Shown here piece by piece: positions 40,366 to 50,390 of a stretch of 59,242 nt of DNA (the stretch's first letter is position 1; each line of letters begins with the position of its first letter). Both the position numbers and the translations under genes were made by a program. Origin of the DNA: a virus. The notes under the pieces are model-generated. The model saw only the letters and a list, made by a program, of their open reading frames with translations. It did not search any database and was not told the DNA's origin. Location: the IMG/VR virus record IMGVR_UViG_3300046170_000277, positions 1 to 59,242 of that record. One strand, written 5' to 3'.

Positions 40366-41318
40366 TGCGAGTGATCTACAAGGAAAGTGGAATCAGCATG
40401 TCTGCTGTGACTGGTTCCATTGATTCAGCATATGACTTGCCAAACATGTCTGACAGCTATCCAAGGCACGCTTTCATCAGCAGTGGCCCTGTGGAAACGC
40501 TTCAATTGACATGGCCAAACACACCCAATGCTATTTTCTTGGGGCATGTCATGGCTGAAGAAGTGACTTTCCACTTTGATGAAGGCACCACCATCACCAT
40601 CCCAAACAGGATCAACTGGCACAGAGTTTTTGCACGTGGCAGGAAGAAGCTGACAGATGACATCTTCCTTGAAATTCCAACTGGAGCCACAGGGGTGAAC
40701 ATTGATCTGAAGAACACCCTGGATGTTTCGGAAGGCATAGATTCCTTTCTCAGCAATGGAACCAATGGTTATTTGTCCAGCAGTGGAATGCCTGCACTTT
40801 ACCAGGAATTTCCACAGTTGCGTGTTGGATCCTTCCTGGTGAATGGAAGCACCACCTACCAGATTCGTGAATTGCGTGGAATTGGTTCTGGAAATGATGA
40901 CGTGAAGCTGGTGACAGGAGGAACTGCAGGGTTCACCATCAGCAAGGTGATGCTGCCAGTCAGTGTTGGAATTCTGCGTGTGGGCTACATGCGTGAATTC
41001 CCCAACCCAACAGTGGGGATGGTGATGACCACCAACGATTATGGTGCCAGAAATGAAGTGCATGGTGCCCAGACATATCTGCCCAGAACCACAGCCAAAT
41101 CTTACAGTGTGCCAATGACCTTGACCAATGAACACAAGGATTTGTTCATGGAAACCTGGGAAGGATTGCGAGGCACACCAGTGGCCACTGATCTGCTTCA
41201 TGGATTGGACAAAAGGCTGGTTGGCTGGATGACTTGCATGAACCTTCCAGAGTTGACTGCTGAAGCTAGAAGATATAACTATTTCCAAACAAGTTTTGAA
41301 ATCAGAGAAGTTGGCTAA
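40365..41318 (+). CDS. Tail/baseplate hypothetical protein
   Basis: A 317-residue strand-rich protein from ATG 40365 (TGATG overlap). MRVIYKESGISMSAVTGSIDSAYDLPNMSDSYPRHAFISSG; later segments FARGRKKLTDDIFLEIPTGATGVNIDL and YSVPMTLTNEHKDLFMETWEGLRGTPV. Likely a baseplate hub or tail-tip component by position. Confidence 0.65.
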   Translation: MRVIYKESGISMSAVTGSIDSAYDLPNMSDSYPRHAFISSGPVETLQLTWPNTPNAIFLGHVMAEEVTFHFDEGTTITIPNRINWHRVFARGRKKLTDDIFLEIPTGATGVNIDLKNTLDVSEGIDSFLSNGTNGYLSSSGMPALYQEFPQLRVGSFLVNGSTTYQIRELRGIGSGNDDVKLVTGGTAGFTISKVMLPVSVGILRVGYMREFPNPTVGMVMTTNDYGARNEVHGAQTYLPRTTAKSYSVPMTLTNEHKDLFMETWEGLRGTPVATDLLHGLDKRLVGWMTCMNLPELTAEARRYNYFQTSFEIREVG

Positions 41319-41352
41319 TTTACGCCAAAAAGTACACACGGAGTGAACAGAG

Positions 41353-42432
41353 ATGGCACTTTCCACACTGAAGGTGAACAGAATCACCAGCAGAGCGTTG
41401 ATCACAAAAATTCAGATTGATAATGACCTGGATCTGAATGGCAACAAAATTCTGAATGTTTCGGAACTAACTTCTGGGAAGGTAATTTCACCAGCAGCCA
41501 CCACCCTGGAAGCTGGTTTGATGGGCACAGCAGACAAAACCAAGCTGGATAACATTGAAGCGAATGCAGATGTGACCACTGCCACCAATGTGACTGCTGC
41601 TGGAGCCATCATGGATGATGATTTCACAGGTGATCCATCCATCACTACTGGCTATTTGAAGAAGACTGGAGTGAATGCCACCACTTCAGATCCAGAATAT
41701 GCACTGAATGACACAGTAGTGGATGATGATTTCATTGATGGGAAGATCGGGGTTTTGCGTTCAGATGGAACCCAGATCAGCTTTGATAATAACACATATC
41801 TGACCACCAATGAGCCAATAGCAGTGACAGGCCACGTGGAAGGAACTGGCAGCAGTTCACTGTCTTTGACCTTAACCACTAGCGCAATCACAGGGCAGAC
41901 ACCATACACCACAGTCAATGGATCAGATGACAGGCTTTTGGTGGCTGTTAGACGTGCAGATGGCACCTATGTTCTGGGACAGGTGGCACCCAGTGCTGTG
42001 GGTGGTGGAGGTGGTGGAGGTGGTGGATCTGTAGGAAGTTTCAATTCCGGTCAAGGAATCAACAGAATTGCTGGTGAAACTGGGACAGCAGTGACCTTGC
42101 AGCCCAATCAGTTTCTGATTCAGAACCAGCCACTGGTCAAGGGTGACGGAAGCAGCCCTGCAATAGATGGAAATGATGAAGTTCTTTTGAACAGGCCATC
42201 CATTGGAATGCTGGCAAAGACTACAATGAACCACCTGGGCACCTGGGTTGTGAACACATTTGGTGGAGGTGGTGGAGGTGGTGGAGGTGGTGGATCAGTC
42301 AACGTGACTGGATTGGCCATTGAATTTGATATTGATGGGGATGGAAATTTGACACTGACACACACTGGAGGACTGACCAACAATGAGATTTACATAAACA
42401 ATAATTCTGAACTTGTGGCTGTGGTGACTTGA
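41353..42432 (+). CDS. Tail fibre-like protein with poly-Gly linkers
   Basis: A 359-residue protein. N-terminal STLKVNRITSRALITKIQIDNDLDLNGNKILNVSE, then the fibre motif EAGLMGTADKTKLDNIEANADVT, and two Gly runs (nine near residue 219, eleven near residue 306) linking small strand-rich domains (SVNVTGLAIEFDIDGDGNLTLTHTGG). Typical of trimeric fibre or adhesin pieces. The last base of its stop overlaps the next ATG. Confidence 0.78.
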   Translation: MALSTLKVNRITSRALITKIQIDNDLDLNGNKILNVSELTSGKVISPAATTLEAGLMGTADKTKLDNIEANADVTTATNVTAAGAIMDDDFTGDPSITTGYLKKTGVNATTSDPEYALNDTVVDDDFIDGKIGVLRSDGTQISFDNNTYLTTNEPIAVTGHVEGTGSSSLSLTLTTSAITGQTPYTTVNGSDDRLLVAVRRADGTYVLGQVAPSAVGGGGGGGGGSVGSFNSGQGINRIAGETGTAVTLQPNQFLIQNQPLVKGDGSSPAIDGNDEVLLNRPSIGMLAKTTMNHLGTWVVNTFGGGGGGGGGGGSVNVTGLAIEFDIDGDGNLTLTHTGGLTNNEIYINNNSELVAVVT

Positions 42433-45372
42433 TGGGTGCCATCGTTATTGATCGCATCATCCCAATCTGGCGTGATGACTGGAACCCGATTGGTGCAGCC
42501 AGGGATAAGGTCAAAGGTTCATGATGTTGTGAGTTGGAAGGGTAGCACCTGGATCTGTGTTCAGGAGCACACAGCAGACAATGACCCAAACTATGGGACA
42601 GAGCCTGGGGGGATTTATACCAAATATTTGTGGCTGAAGCTGGCTGGTGGGTTGGACTGTGTGACAGGTGGCTGGAATAACTCCACGCTATTCTATGTTG
42701 GAAACTGTGTGATTCATGGTGCAGCCAGTTGGCTCTGTAGAATCAAGCATACCAATGAAGTTCCAAATGAATCCCCAGATTTCTGGTTCCCTGCAAGCAA
42801 GGCTGCAGTCTATTGGGGTGGTGTTTTTGATGCCACAAAGGACTACGTTGAAGGCAGTGTGGTGCTGTATCAGAATTCTTTATACTACACACTGAGCAAT
42901 ACTTCTGGCTTTCAGCCTACATTTGGGGATGGATTAACTGATTTTCAGATGCTGGTGCAAGGAATTATTGGCTCTGGCAATTATCAATATTTGAGCACCT
43001 ACACCACAGGGGAACTGGTGCGTGTTCGTGGTGAAACTTCTTCCCCAAAGTTTGGTGGTTCCCTGTGGGTTCAAAGAACCAGGGCTGGCGCAGGCAGTGC
43101 CCAAACACCACACAATGATCCAAGCTGGATCAATTTGGCTGCAGGGTTGGATTTTGCGGATGCACCAAGCAACACCACAAGATACTACAAAGGTGATGTT
43201 TTAAAATATGGGGATGATATTTGGGTGGCCAATCAAGACTGCATCCTGGGTGATACGCCAGCCATTGATCCAGCCAAGTTTGCCAGAATGGTTGACCAGA
43301 CCATGCTGGACAAGATTGTGGAATATGACACATCGAACCTTCCCAACAGATTGCGTGTTCGATTCAAGAGGGCAGACAGTTTCATGCCAGCAAATCAGCC
43401 AGATTGGTGGAATCTTTATGGCTATCCAAAACCAAGCACAACAACACCAGGAACAGGAAGCACACCCACAACAGGGACAGGGCTGGATCCAGGTGGAACT
43501 GACCCAGACCTTCCACCAAAGGATCCAAACGCCACAGGTTCAGTTTTATTCCCAGAAGGTGAAACCACAGTGGATATGCTGCTGATTGGAGGTGGTGGTG
43601 CTGGTGCAGATCCTGACTTGATTCATGTGGATGACAATGGAACACCAACCCACATCTGGAGAGGTTGTGGAGGTGGTGGTGCTGGTGGTGCTCTATCTGT
43701 TGAAAACTTTCCATTGAATGGGAAATACAAGGTTCAGATCGGCCAGGGTGCCACGCATTGGGACAGGCTTGGTGGAATTACCAAGCTGATAGATAAAGAC
43801 AATAATACGATTTACAAGGCCACAGGTGGGGGCAGTGGTGGCCACACAGGTTCCAGCAGTGGTGGTGAAAAAGCTTACCCATTCCCCAAGCCAGATGGTG
43901 AAGGTGAAATTGGCCAGTGGTGGGCACAATACACCTGTGAACCAATAGCACCAGAGGCTGGTTTTCGTGGTGGACGTGGTGACACCAGTGGCTTCACTGG
44001 TGGAGGTGGTGGAGGTGGTGGTGCTGGTAGTGTTGGAAGTGATGCAACCGTGGAAGCTGGAGGTGCTGCAGGTAAGCCAGTGAAGTGGTTGGATGACAAG
44101 GAATATGCTGCTGGTGGCCCAGGCTGCAGACAGATCAGATTTGAAGGTGTCCAGACCAGCACAAATCCCTGGTTCCGATATGGTCAAGCCTATGATGACG
44201 CACCAGGAAATGGTGGCAAGGGTGCCATGCTTGTAGAGGCTGACTGGTCTATGAAAAAGACAGTTGCAGCAGTCAAGGGTGACAAGCTGGATGATGATGC
44301 TGGCAGGCCATTCTGGGGAATGGCTGGTGTCTTTGTCATGCGTTTCAAAACAGGTGCATGTGACATCACTGATGGAGCACTGAAGGCAGTGAAGACCACA
44401 GATGACCAGGGGAATACCTACTATTATTTTGGAGAGGATGACGAATTTGAAATCAGAGCCAATGTTGATACAGATCCAAACGCCACAGAGAACACAGGAG
44501 TGGCCAACTTTGGTGCTGGTGACATAGATATTCTTTTGGTGGGTGCTGGTGGTTATGGTGGCAACAGATCACTGTTCTATTCACAGCCATTGCTGGACTA
44601 TCCACATGGTGGTGCTGGTGGTGGTGCTGGTGGTTATGTAAGCATTGAACAGGTGGCACTGTCAGATGGAACCTATCAAGTTTTTGTGGGTGGTTCTGCA
44701 GGATGGGATGGAACCAGGAACATGACCAATTCCACCAATCCACTACAAGGTGGTCACACGATCCTGAGAGATTCCACTGGAATCATTGGCATTGCCTATG
44801 GTGGTGGTTATCCAGCTTACGTGGGCCATCAAGGAAGTTCTGCTGGTGAAGTTGCCAGCTACCAAAACACAGTCAGGGCACAGCATCAGACAATTGAAGA
44901 ACCAACAGGCACAAGCACAGGCCCAATGTTTGGGCACAAGGGTGGACGGTCTGCAAATCCAGGTGGCTATACTGGATGGGGCGCTGATTCTGGTGGTGGT
45001 GGAGGTGGTGGTGCTGGTGGCCCAGGTGGTGATGCTATTGCTGGCACTCAAGGTGGTGATGCTGGAGCACCCAGGACATGGCTGGATTTAAAGGACTATG
45101 CTGCAGGGGGTGCTGGACAATCAGGAAATGGAACATATGGACAGCAATACCCAGACGCACCAGGAAATGGTGGACATGCTTCAACACCAAATAATTCAGC
45201 AAGTTCAGCACCAGCACCAGCACAGGATGGAATCTTCATCATACGCTATCAAACTGGAGCCTATTCAATGGCCACAGGGCAAGGACAGCAACCGGAAGAC
45301 AGGGCTGATGGATACAGTTATTTGGAAATGACTGAAGCTGACACTTTAATCATTTCAAGGCTAATACCGTAA
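42432..45372 (+). CDS. Large tail fibre/receptor-binding protein, one apparent frameshift
   Basis: ATG 42432 gives MGAIVIDRIIPIWRDDWNPIGAARDKVKGS and then a stop; the long frame (from 42436) continues VHDVVSWKGSTWICVQEH. Removing one G from AAAGGTTCATG near 42520 joins them into a 979-residue protein whose start matches the neighbour at 45386 (YDVVTHSGSAWFYI). It contains several carbohydrate-binding-like YxxGxVVxYxxxxY modules, a Thr/Pro linker around residue 340, and two glycine-rich domains with VDMLLIGGGGAG and YKVQIGQGA motifs. It probably binds cell-surface glycans. The DNA of the Gly stretches is repetitive (GGTGGT), as expected from the residues. Confidence 0.82.
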
Positions 45373-45385
45373 AGGAAGGAGCAGA

Positions 45386-46372
45386 ATGCCAGTTTTGAAT
45401 CTTGGCAGAGTGCGGCCCGTTTTTCGTGGCGCATTCTCAGAAATGCAAGGTGATCAAGTTTCCAAATATGATGTGGTGACACACTCAGGATCAGCATGGT
45501 TCTACATCAGTGACACACCTTCCACAGTTGACACAGATCCAGTCAATGGGAATCATCCTGGCACTGCGAATGATCTGGGATATTGGAAGCATCTGGCAAA
45601 AGGGATTGAAGTGGTGGGCAGTTGGTCAGATGGAACCACCTATTTTGAAGGCCAAGTGGTCAGTTTTGGTTCTTCCAGCTTTGTGGCACGTCAGAAGGCA
45701 CCAGCCAACAATAACCTGGATCCTGCAGCACATCCAAATTACTGGATGGAATTTGCTACTGGCTTTGGAAGATATGGTGGCCCATACGTGTCTACAACTG
45801 GATATGGAACTGGTGATATTGTAGTACATGATGGTTCTTGTTATATCGCATCAAAAGCAATTCCACCAGATGGTGGTGGCTCCAGTAGGCCAGATAGAAC
45901 ATTGGATTGGGACATGGTGGCCCAGGGTTTCCACTTTGTTGGTGATTGGGAAGATGCCATCACTACCGTCAATCATTTTGGAATTGGGAGTGTGGTCAAA
46001 CACAGGGCCAGTGCTTATGTGTGCTCAAACAGGCTTGGAGCATCTAAATCAGACAATCCTGCAACCAGTCCAGCAGTTTGGACACTGCTGACCAAGGGCT
46101 TGGCTTTGGGGAATCATACAGACACAGCCTTGCAAGGAATCTGGCAAGCCACGCAGAACTATTATGAAGGGGAACTGGTCAGCTACAAAAATGGAATCTA
46201 TATTGCCAACAGGGTTGTGACTGCTGGAGAAAGGCCAGGAGAAAATCCAGATCCAAATCTGGAAGGCTGGACTACAGTATTAGCAGTTGATGAACGCTAC
46301 ATCCAACAGAAATCTGTGACAGCAACACGCATACGCTACAGATTCATTGGCTACACTGGTGATGGTGTTTAA
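45386..46372 (+). CDS. Fibre protein with repeated carbohydrate-binding-like modules
   Basis: A 328-residue protein after AAGGAAGGAGCAG. RVRPVFRGAFSEMQGDQVSKYDVVTHSGSAWFYIS, then repeats of G-x-W-x(5)-TTYFEGQVVSFGSSSFVA, YGTGDIVVHDGSCYIA, FGIGSVVKHRASAYVC and NYYEGELVSYKNGIYIA, that is four modules of about 60 residues, each with a W and a YxxGxxVxxxxxxY core. These resemble chitin-type binding modules (CBM5/12-like). Likely binds host envelope sugars. Confidence 0.78.
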   Translation: MPVLNLGRVRPVFRGAFSEMQGDQVSKYDVVTHSGSAWFYISDTPSTVDTDPVNGNHPGTANDLGYWKHLAKGIEVVGSWSDGTTYFEGQVVSFGSSSFVARQKAPANNNLDPAAHPNYWMEFATGFGRYGGPYVSTTGYGTGDIVVHDGSCYIASKAIPPDGGGSSRPDRTLDWDMVAQGFHFVGDWEDAITTVNHFGIGSVVKHRASAYVCSNRLGASKSDNPATSPAVWTLLTKGLALGNHTDTALQGIWQATQNYYEGELVSYKNGIYIANRVVTAGERPGENPDPNLEGWTTVLAVDERYIQQKSVTATRIRYRFIGYTGDGV

Positions 46373-46374
46373 GA

Positions 46375-47280
46375 ATGGGAACAGTCCTACGTGATCGTGG
46401 GGAATGGCAAAAGGGTGTTACCTATTCAGAATTTGATCGTGTCAATTATCGGGGCACGCTCTATGTCTGCAAGTATCCAGAAGACCACAAGGCTGAACTG
46501 GCAAACTTGCCAGCTTCTTACGAAGGGCTTTCACAGTATTGGGTAACATTAACCGATGCACTTGATCAGCTTCCAGAAGTTCAAACGGTTCCAGCCTTCA
46601 AGGAAAGACGTGTTCTGAGAATCTGGTTTCCAGATGAAACCTATTTCAAGGGCCAGAACGTATTTTTCCAGTTTGAAATCTGGGAATGTTTGGAAAGGGC
46701 AGAGCCAGAAGAATCACCAGAAACACATCCTTGGAAGTGGAAGTCTATTCAAGGAAGTGGTGATGAAGATGCAGATGAAGGATCAAATTCAGAAGGAAAA
46801 ACCCCACCCTATCCACACTATGAATTTAGTTTTGATTCTGCTTTAGTTTGGGAAATTCAGCACAACTTCAGTTGTCGCAGGTTTTACATTGAAGTCTATG
46901 ATCAGACAGACAGACAACACTTTGGATGGATCAGAGAAATCAATGATGAAAACATGATCAGCTTGCATTTTAATGAAGAGGTTTCTGGCTATGTGAAGAT
47001 ATGGCCCTTGCAGCCAAAAAACAAAGCACTGAATGACCTGGGGAGCATCCCAACCTGTCAAACAATTCCCATTTATGAGCAGGATGTTGAGGTGGCCAGT
47101 GATGAATGGATCATCACCCACACTTTAAATCAAAGAACCATAAAATGTTTGGTGTTTGATGACCAGGACAGACCACACTTTGCATTTCAGAAGTATGTTG
47201 TGAACGCTCAAATGGTGAAGCTAAATTTCGTTTATGGCTTCACTGGCTTGGTGCGTTTGATTCCAATGACTTCTTCATAG
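46375..47280 (+). CDS. Fibre protein with two HN-type beta domains
   Basis: A 301-residue protein. The N-terminus has one module as in its neighbour (GEWQKGVTYSEFDRVNYRGTLYVCKY). Two copies of a roughly 60-residue domain follow: WEIQHNFSCRRFYIEVYDQTD ... NMISLHFNEEVSGYVKIWP and WIITHTLNQRTIKCLVFDDQD ... QMVKLNFVYGFTGLVRLIP. The same domain appears in the two next fibre genes. Acidic linker between residues 120 and 135. Confidence 0.75.
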   Translation: MGTVLRDRGEWQKGVTYSEFDRVNYRGTLYVCKYPEDHKAELANLPASYEGLSQYWVTLTDALDQLPEVQTVPAFKERRVLRIWFPDETYFKGQNVFFQFEIWECLERAEPEESPETHPWKWKSIQGSGDEDADEGSNSEGKTPPYPHYEFSFDSALVWEIQHNFSCRRFYIEVYDQTDRQHFGWIREINDENMISLHFNEEVSGYVKIWPLQPKNKALNDLGSIPTCQTIPIYEQDVEVASDEWIITHTLNQRTIKCLVFDDQDRPHFAFQKYVVNAQMVKLNFVYGFTGLVRLIPMTSS

Positions 47281-47313
47281 TTTGAAAAAGTCAAATTCTA
47301 GTAACAATCACGC

Positions 47314-47341
47314 TTGAAGTTTCACGCCAAGTGGATAGAAC
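47314..47341 (+). promoter_or_regulatory. Candidate rightward fibre promoter with operator
   Basis: -35 TTGAAG (47314..47319), then TTTCACGCCAAGTGGAT (47320..47336), 13 of 17 matches to the leftward operator consensus, and TAGAAC (47336..47341). The geometry equals that of the leftward set but on the plus strand, 70 nt before the fibre start. Confidence 0.5.
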
Positions 47342-47408
47342 TTCAATGGGGCACAATGGGGCAAAACTGTGATTTCACAAATAATCTTTCCTAGCTAGGA
47401 GAACGAGA

Positions 47409-48911
47409 ATGGCTTCCTATCCATTATATCATGGAATTGAACTGGCCCTTAATGCCCAGATTCACAATCTGGTTTTTGAAACACGTGCAGCAGATCCAGC
47501 CAGTGGTGAACTGACTGCTGGCCGCCAGTGGTACAACAGCACAGACAATGTCTTCAGAATGGTTGTCATTGACAGCAATGGAGCACTGGCTGTTCGCACA
47601 TACACCACAAAAGAAGCTTTAGATGTAGAACGTGCACGCATTGCTTCCCTGGAAAGTGAAACGTTCTACGCTGATGGTCGCAGAGCGATGTCAGGTGATA
47701 TTGATGCAGCAACCAACACCATCATTAATTTGGCTGCACCTGTCAATGACAGTGACGCAGCAACTAAGCTTTATATTGATGACAAGTTTGCCAGCCTGGG
47801 ACATGCGTTTGAATACTGTGGCAGCATCACTCCAGGTGCAGATGCCAGCACAGCTTTTGACGCAGATACACTGTCACAGAAGGCTGCTGGTGACTACTAC
47901 AAGATTGTTGGTGATGGTTATGTGAAGATTGGCTCTGCTGCAGCTTTTTATGTCAACACTGGTGATTCCTTGGTCTGGAACCCAAATGGTGGCCTTGACA
48001 AGTTTGACAACACGAATTCTGAAGTCTTTGGAACCACAAACTTCATTGAATTGAGTGGTAGCACAGACACAGGCTTCACAGTTGATGTGGCCCAGGGTTT
48101 CAAAGACCGAATGACCACAGTAGAGACACGTGCTGATGACATGGATTCTCTGGTTGCAGCAAGTCAATCATCCACTGGTATTGCTTCTGATGGTTCCTAT
48201 GTCCCATCTGCTGGATCAAATTACATTGCCACAGCAAACAGTGTTCATGATGCGACTGTCAAACTGGATGCAGCCTTAAAGACCACCAGTGATGCACTTT
48301 CTACAGAAACCACCAGAGCCACCAACGCTGAAACGGTTATTGATAACCGTTTAACCACTGTTGAAGATCAGGTTAATGGCAACATTGGTGACAAGAGCAG
48401 TTTAACCACTGATGACAAGACCAATCTGGTTGCTGCGATTAATGAGGTTGACGCAGAAAAAGACAGCAACAAGACAGCTTCTGAAGATCGTGACAGCACA
48501 ATCAGAACTGCCTTGGGTATTGATGCAGTAGGAGCATGGTCAAAAGGTGTGATCAACACCAGTCTGAATCCTGGTGATGTTTCTACAGCTTTGAGCAATG
48601 TGGAAACAGCAGTGACTGATGGCCAAGCAAGTCTGAACAATCGTGTGAATGATTTGCTGGCTTCCATTAATGGCAAGATCTACAAGTACACTTCTGCTTC
48701 AGCAGCCTTGGCCCATAACTTTGCCCACAACCTGGGAACCACAGATTTGAATGTTCAAGTTTGGGTGCAGGATCCAAGTGGAGCATGGCGTAATGATATT
48801 GTTCCAGTGACTGTTGTGGATAACAACAACATTGGATGTTTGTTGACCACAGCCATGAGTGTGAAAATTCTGGTAACAGCAGTAACAGCAGCCACAGCAA
48901 ATGCTGCTTAA
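47409..48911 (+). CDS. Tail fibre protein
   Basis: A 500-residue protein after AGGAGAACGAG. N-terminal fibre start ELALNAQIHNLVFETRAADPASGELTAGRQWYNSTDNVFRMVVIDSNGALAVRTY, then MSGDIDAATNTIINLAAPVNDSDAATKLYIDDKF (the DAATKxYVD motif common to phage fibres), helical coiled coils (RLTTVEDQVNGNIGDKSSLTTDDKTNLVAAINEVDAE), and a C-terminal beta domain (ALAHNFAHNLGTTDLNVQVWVQDPSGAW ... NNIGCLLTTAMSVKILVTAV) shared with adjacent genes. Confidence 0.82.
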   Translation: MASYPLYHGIELALNAQIHNLVFETRAADPASGELTAGRQWYNSTDNVFRMVVIDSNGALAVRTYTTKEALDVERARIASLESETFYADGRRAMSGDIDAATNTIINLAAPVNDSDAATKLYIDDKFASLGHAFEYCGSITPGADASTAFDADTLSQKAAGDYYKIVGDGYVKIGSAAAFYVNTGDSLVWNPNGGLDKFDNTNSEVFGTTNFIELSGSTDTGFTVDVAQGFKDRMTTVETRADDMDSLVAASQSSTGIASDGSYVPSAGSNYIATANSVHDATVKLDAALKTTSDALSTETTRATNAETVIDNRLTTVEDQVNGNIGDKSSLTTDDKTNLVAAINEVDAEKDSNKTASEDRDSTIRTALGIDAVGAWSKGVINTSLNPGDVSTALSNVETAVTDGQASLNNRVNDLLASINGKIYKYTSASAALAHNFAHNLGTTDLNVQVWVQDPSGAWRNDIVPVTVVDNNNIGCLLTTAMSVKILVTAVTAATANAA

Positions 48912-48925
48912 TTAACTGATTAACT

Positions 48926-48943
48926 GGCTCCAGCAATGGAGCC
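48926..48943 (+). other. Intercistronic hairpin with GCAA tetraloop
   Basis: GGCTCCA-GCAA-TGGAGCC, a perfect 7-bp stem between two fibre genes. No U-tract; a GNRA loop suggests an RNA stability or processing element rather than a terminator. Confidence 0.65.
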
Positions 48944-48968
48944 ATCACCAGAAAAAGGAGTTCTTAAA

Positions 48969-49577
48969 ATGGCAGAAGTTTACAAAAGTGTAGAGACAGG
49001 AGAAGTCACTACAGATCCACGCTTGTTTCCCACCTATCGGGCAGGAAATACAATTCAGTTTCATGGGCATGTAATTATTCCGAATGTTCCAGAAGGTGAA
49101 GACTTTCCAGAAAAGGCTTATGACGGTGAAGTTTTAATGAAGCAAGGGCAGATGTGGAACTATGGCACCATGTCTGGCGTGACTGCATGGCACCCAGTTA
49201 CACCACCCAAAAGTGTGTATGTGCACAATCAAGCAGTGCCTGCAGCCACATGGTATGTGATGCACGGGCTGGACACACAAAGCATCATTGTGACGGTCTA
49301 TAGTAATGACACAGCAGATGGAAGCTATCGGCTAGTAGCGAATCCACCAGTGGGCTTTACCGATGACAATAATGTTTTTGTTTCTTTCTCCACACCAGTT
49401 GGTGGAAGGGCAGTCATCATGTCCCAGGGTGGTGCTCCAAGTGCTTCCCAAACTTTGATTCCAAAGATGCAGGAAGTGTTGGGTGGTGGTGGCTTTGAAA
49501 GCTCAGTTGTAGAAGCAAATGATGATGGCACTCCAGCTAAAGTCCGCATGAAAATGACTTATTCACAAGACTACTAA
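48969..49577 (+). CDS. Fibre-associated protein
   Basis: A 202-residue protein from ATG 48969, behind AAGGAGTTCTTAAA. A tube-like N-terminus (FPTYRAGNTIQFHGHVIIPNVPEGEDFPEKAYDGEVLMKQGQMWNYG) and the shared beta domain (AATWYVMHGLDTQSIIVTVYSNDTADG ... NNVFVSFSTPVGGRAVIM). The end includes GGGG and a short C-terminal tail. Part of the fibre cluster. Confidence 0.7.
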   Translation: MAEVYKSVETGEVTTDPRLFPTYRAGNTIQFHGHVIIPNVPEGEDFPEKAYDGEVLMKQGQMWNYGTMSGVTAWHPVTPPKSVYVHNQAVPAATWYVMHGLDTQSIIVTVYSNDTADGSYRLVANPPVGFTDDNNVFVSFSTPVGGRAVIMSQGGAPSASQTLIPKMQEVLGGGGFESSVVEANDDGTPAKVRMKMTYSQDY

Positions 49578-49589
49578 CAAGGATCTGAA

Positions 49590-50381
49590 ATGGCTTCAGC
49601 ACCAGCTATTGAATTAGAAGTTGATTATTTAGTTTACAAAGACAGTTCTGGCGCAGAGGTTGTGCAGTCTGTCAGGGAAATGGCAGCACCAGTTGGTGGA
49701 ATTCAAGCGTTTGCCATGCCTACGGCACCAGATGGTTGGCTGATCTGTGATGGCTCCAACAATCTGCTTATCAGTGACTTTCCTGCACTTTATGACGCTT
49801 TAAGTGCAGACATTGACTGCACTGTAGGCAGTGGCAGCACAGTGGTCACTGTCAATGATGCAATTGGCACAACAAACATGTCAGTAGGTATGGGAGTGCG
49901 AGGTGTTGGGGTTCCAGTAGGAACAACGATTGTGCAGATTAATACTGGCAGTACCTTTACCATGAACAATTCAGCAAACGCTAACAACACGGCAGCACTA
50001 AGAATCATGTATTGGGGAACAGGCGCAAATCTAAGCACCTTCAAAATCCCAGACATGAGAGCAGAATTTTTACGTGGTTGGGATCAAAACAGAGGTCAAG
50101 ATACTGGAAGACGGTTTGCTGAATTCCAAGATCATGGTATTCCACGAATGCATGGTGGTTTCAGCAACGATCACGGTCATAATGGTATTGGTGAGCAAAG
50201 TCCGGTTACTAGTGGCGAAAGGGTTCTTTATGGTGCTGGCGGAACATCACCTTGGCGACAATCGATTGAACGAGTAAATAATTCCAACAGAATGATGGCT
50301 TTTGATTCTAATCGAGTTATTCCAGCCACAAATGACGTAAGACCAAAAAACACATCTGTTCAATACTGCGTGAAATACTGA
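49590..50381 (+). CDS. Tail fibre with collar domain
   Basis: A 263-residue protein. Collar-like motif PVGGIQAFAMPTAPDGWLICDGSNNLLISDFPALYDAL, with FKIPDMRAEFLRGWDQNRGQDTGRRFAEFQDHGIP, the hallmark of phage tail-collar fibres (PF07484 type), split by an inserted strand domain (residues 70-130). The C-terminus VRPKNTSVQYCVKY fits the usual RPxNxxxxYxIKY ending. Confidence 0.88.
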   Translation: MASAPAIELEVDYLVYKDSSGAEVVQSVREMAAPVGGIQAFAMPTAPDGWLICDGSNNLLISDFPALYDALSADIDCTVGSGSTVVTVNDAIGTTNMSVGMGVRGVGVPVGTTIVQINTGSTFTMNNSANANNTAALRIMYWGTGANLSTFKIPDMRAEFLRGWDQNRGQDTGRRFAEFQDHGIPRMHGGFSNDHGHNGIGEQSPVTSGERVLYGAGGTSPWRQSIERVNNSNRMMAFDSNRVIPATNDVRPKNTSVQYCVKY

Positions 50382-50390
50382 AAGGTCAAC

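Noticed and set aside
40425-41405. Long minus-strand frame (326 codons)
   Set aside because: Fully overlaps the plus-strand baseplate gene at 40365, has His/Cys/Ser-rich shadow composition and no Shine-Dalgarno.
42001-42300. GGT/GGA repeats as structural DNA element
   Set aside because: They encode poly-Gly linkers in fibre proteins and follow from amino-acid composition.
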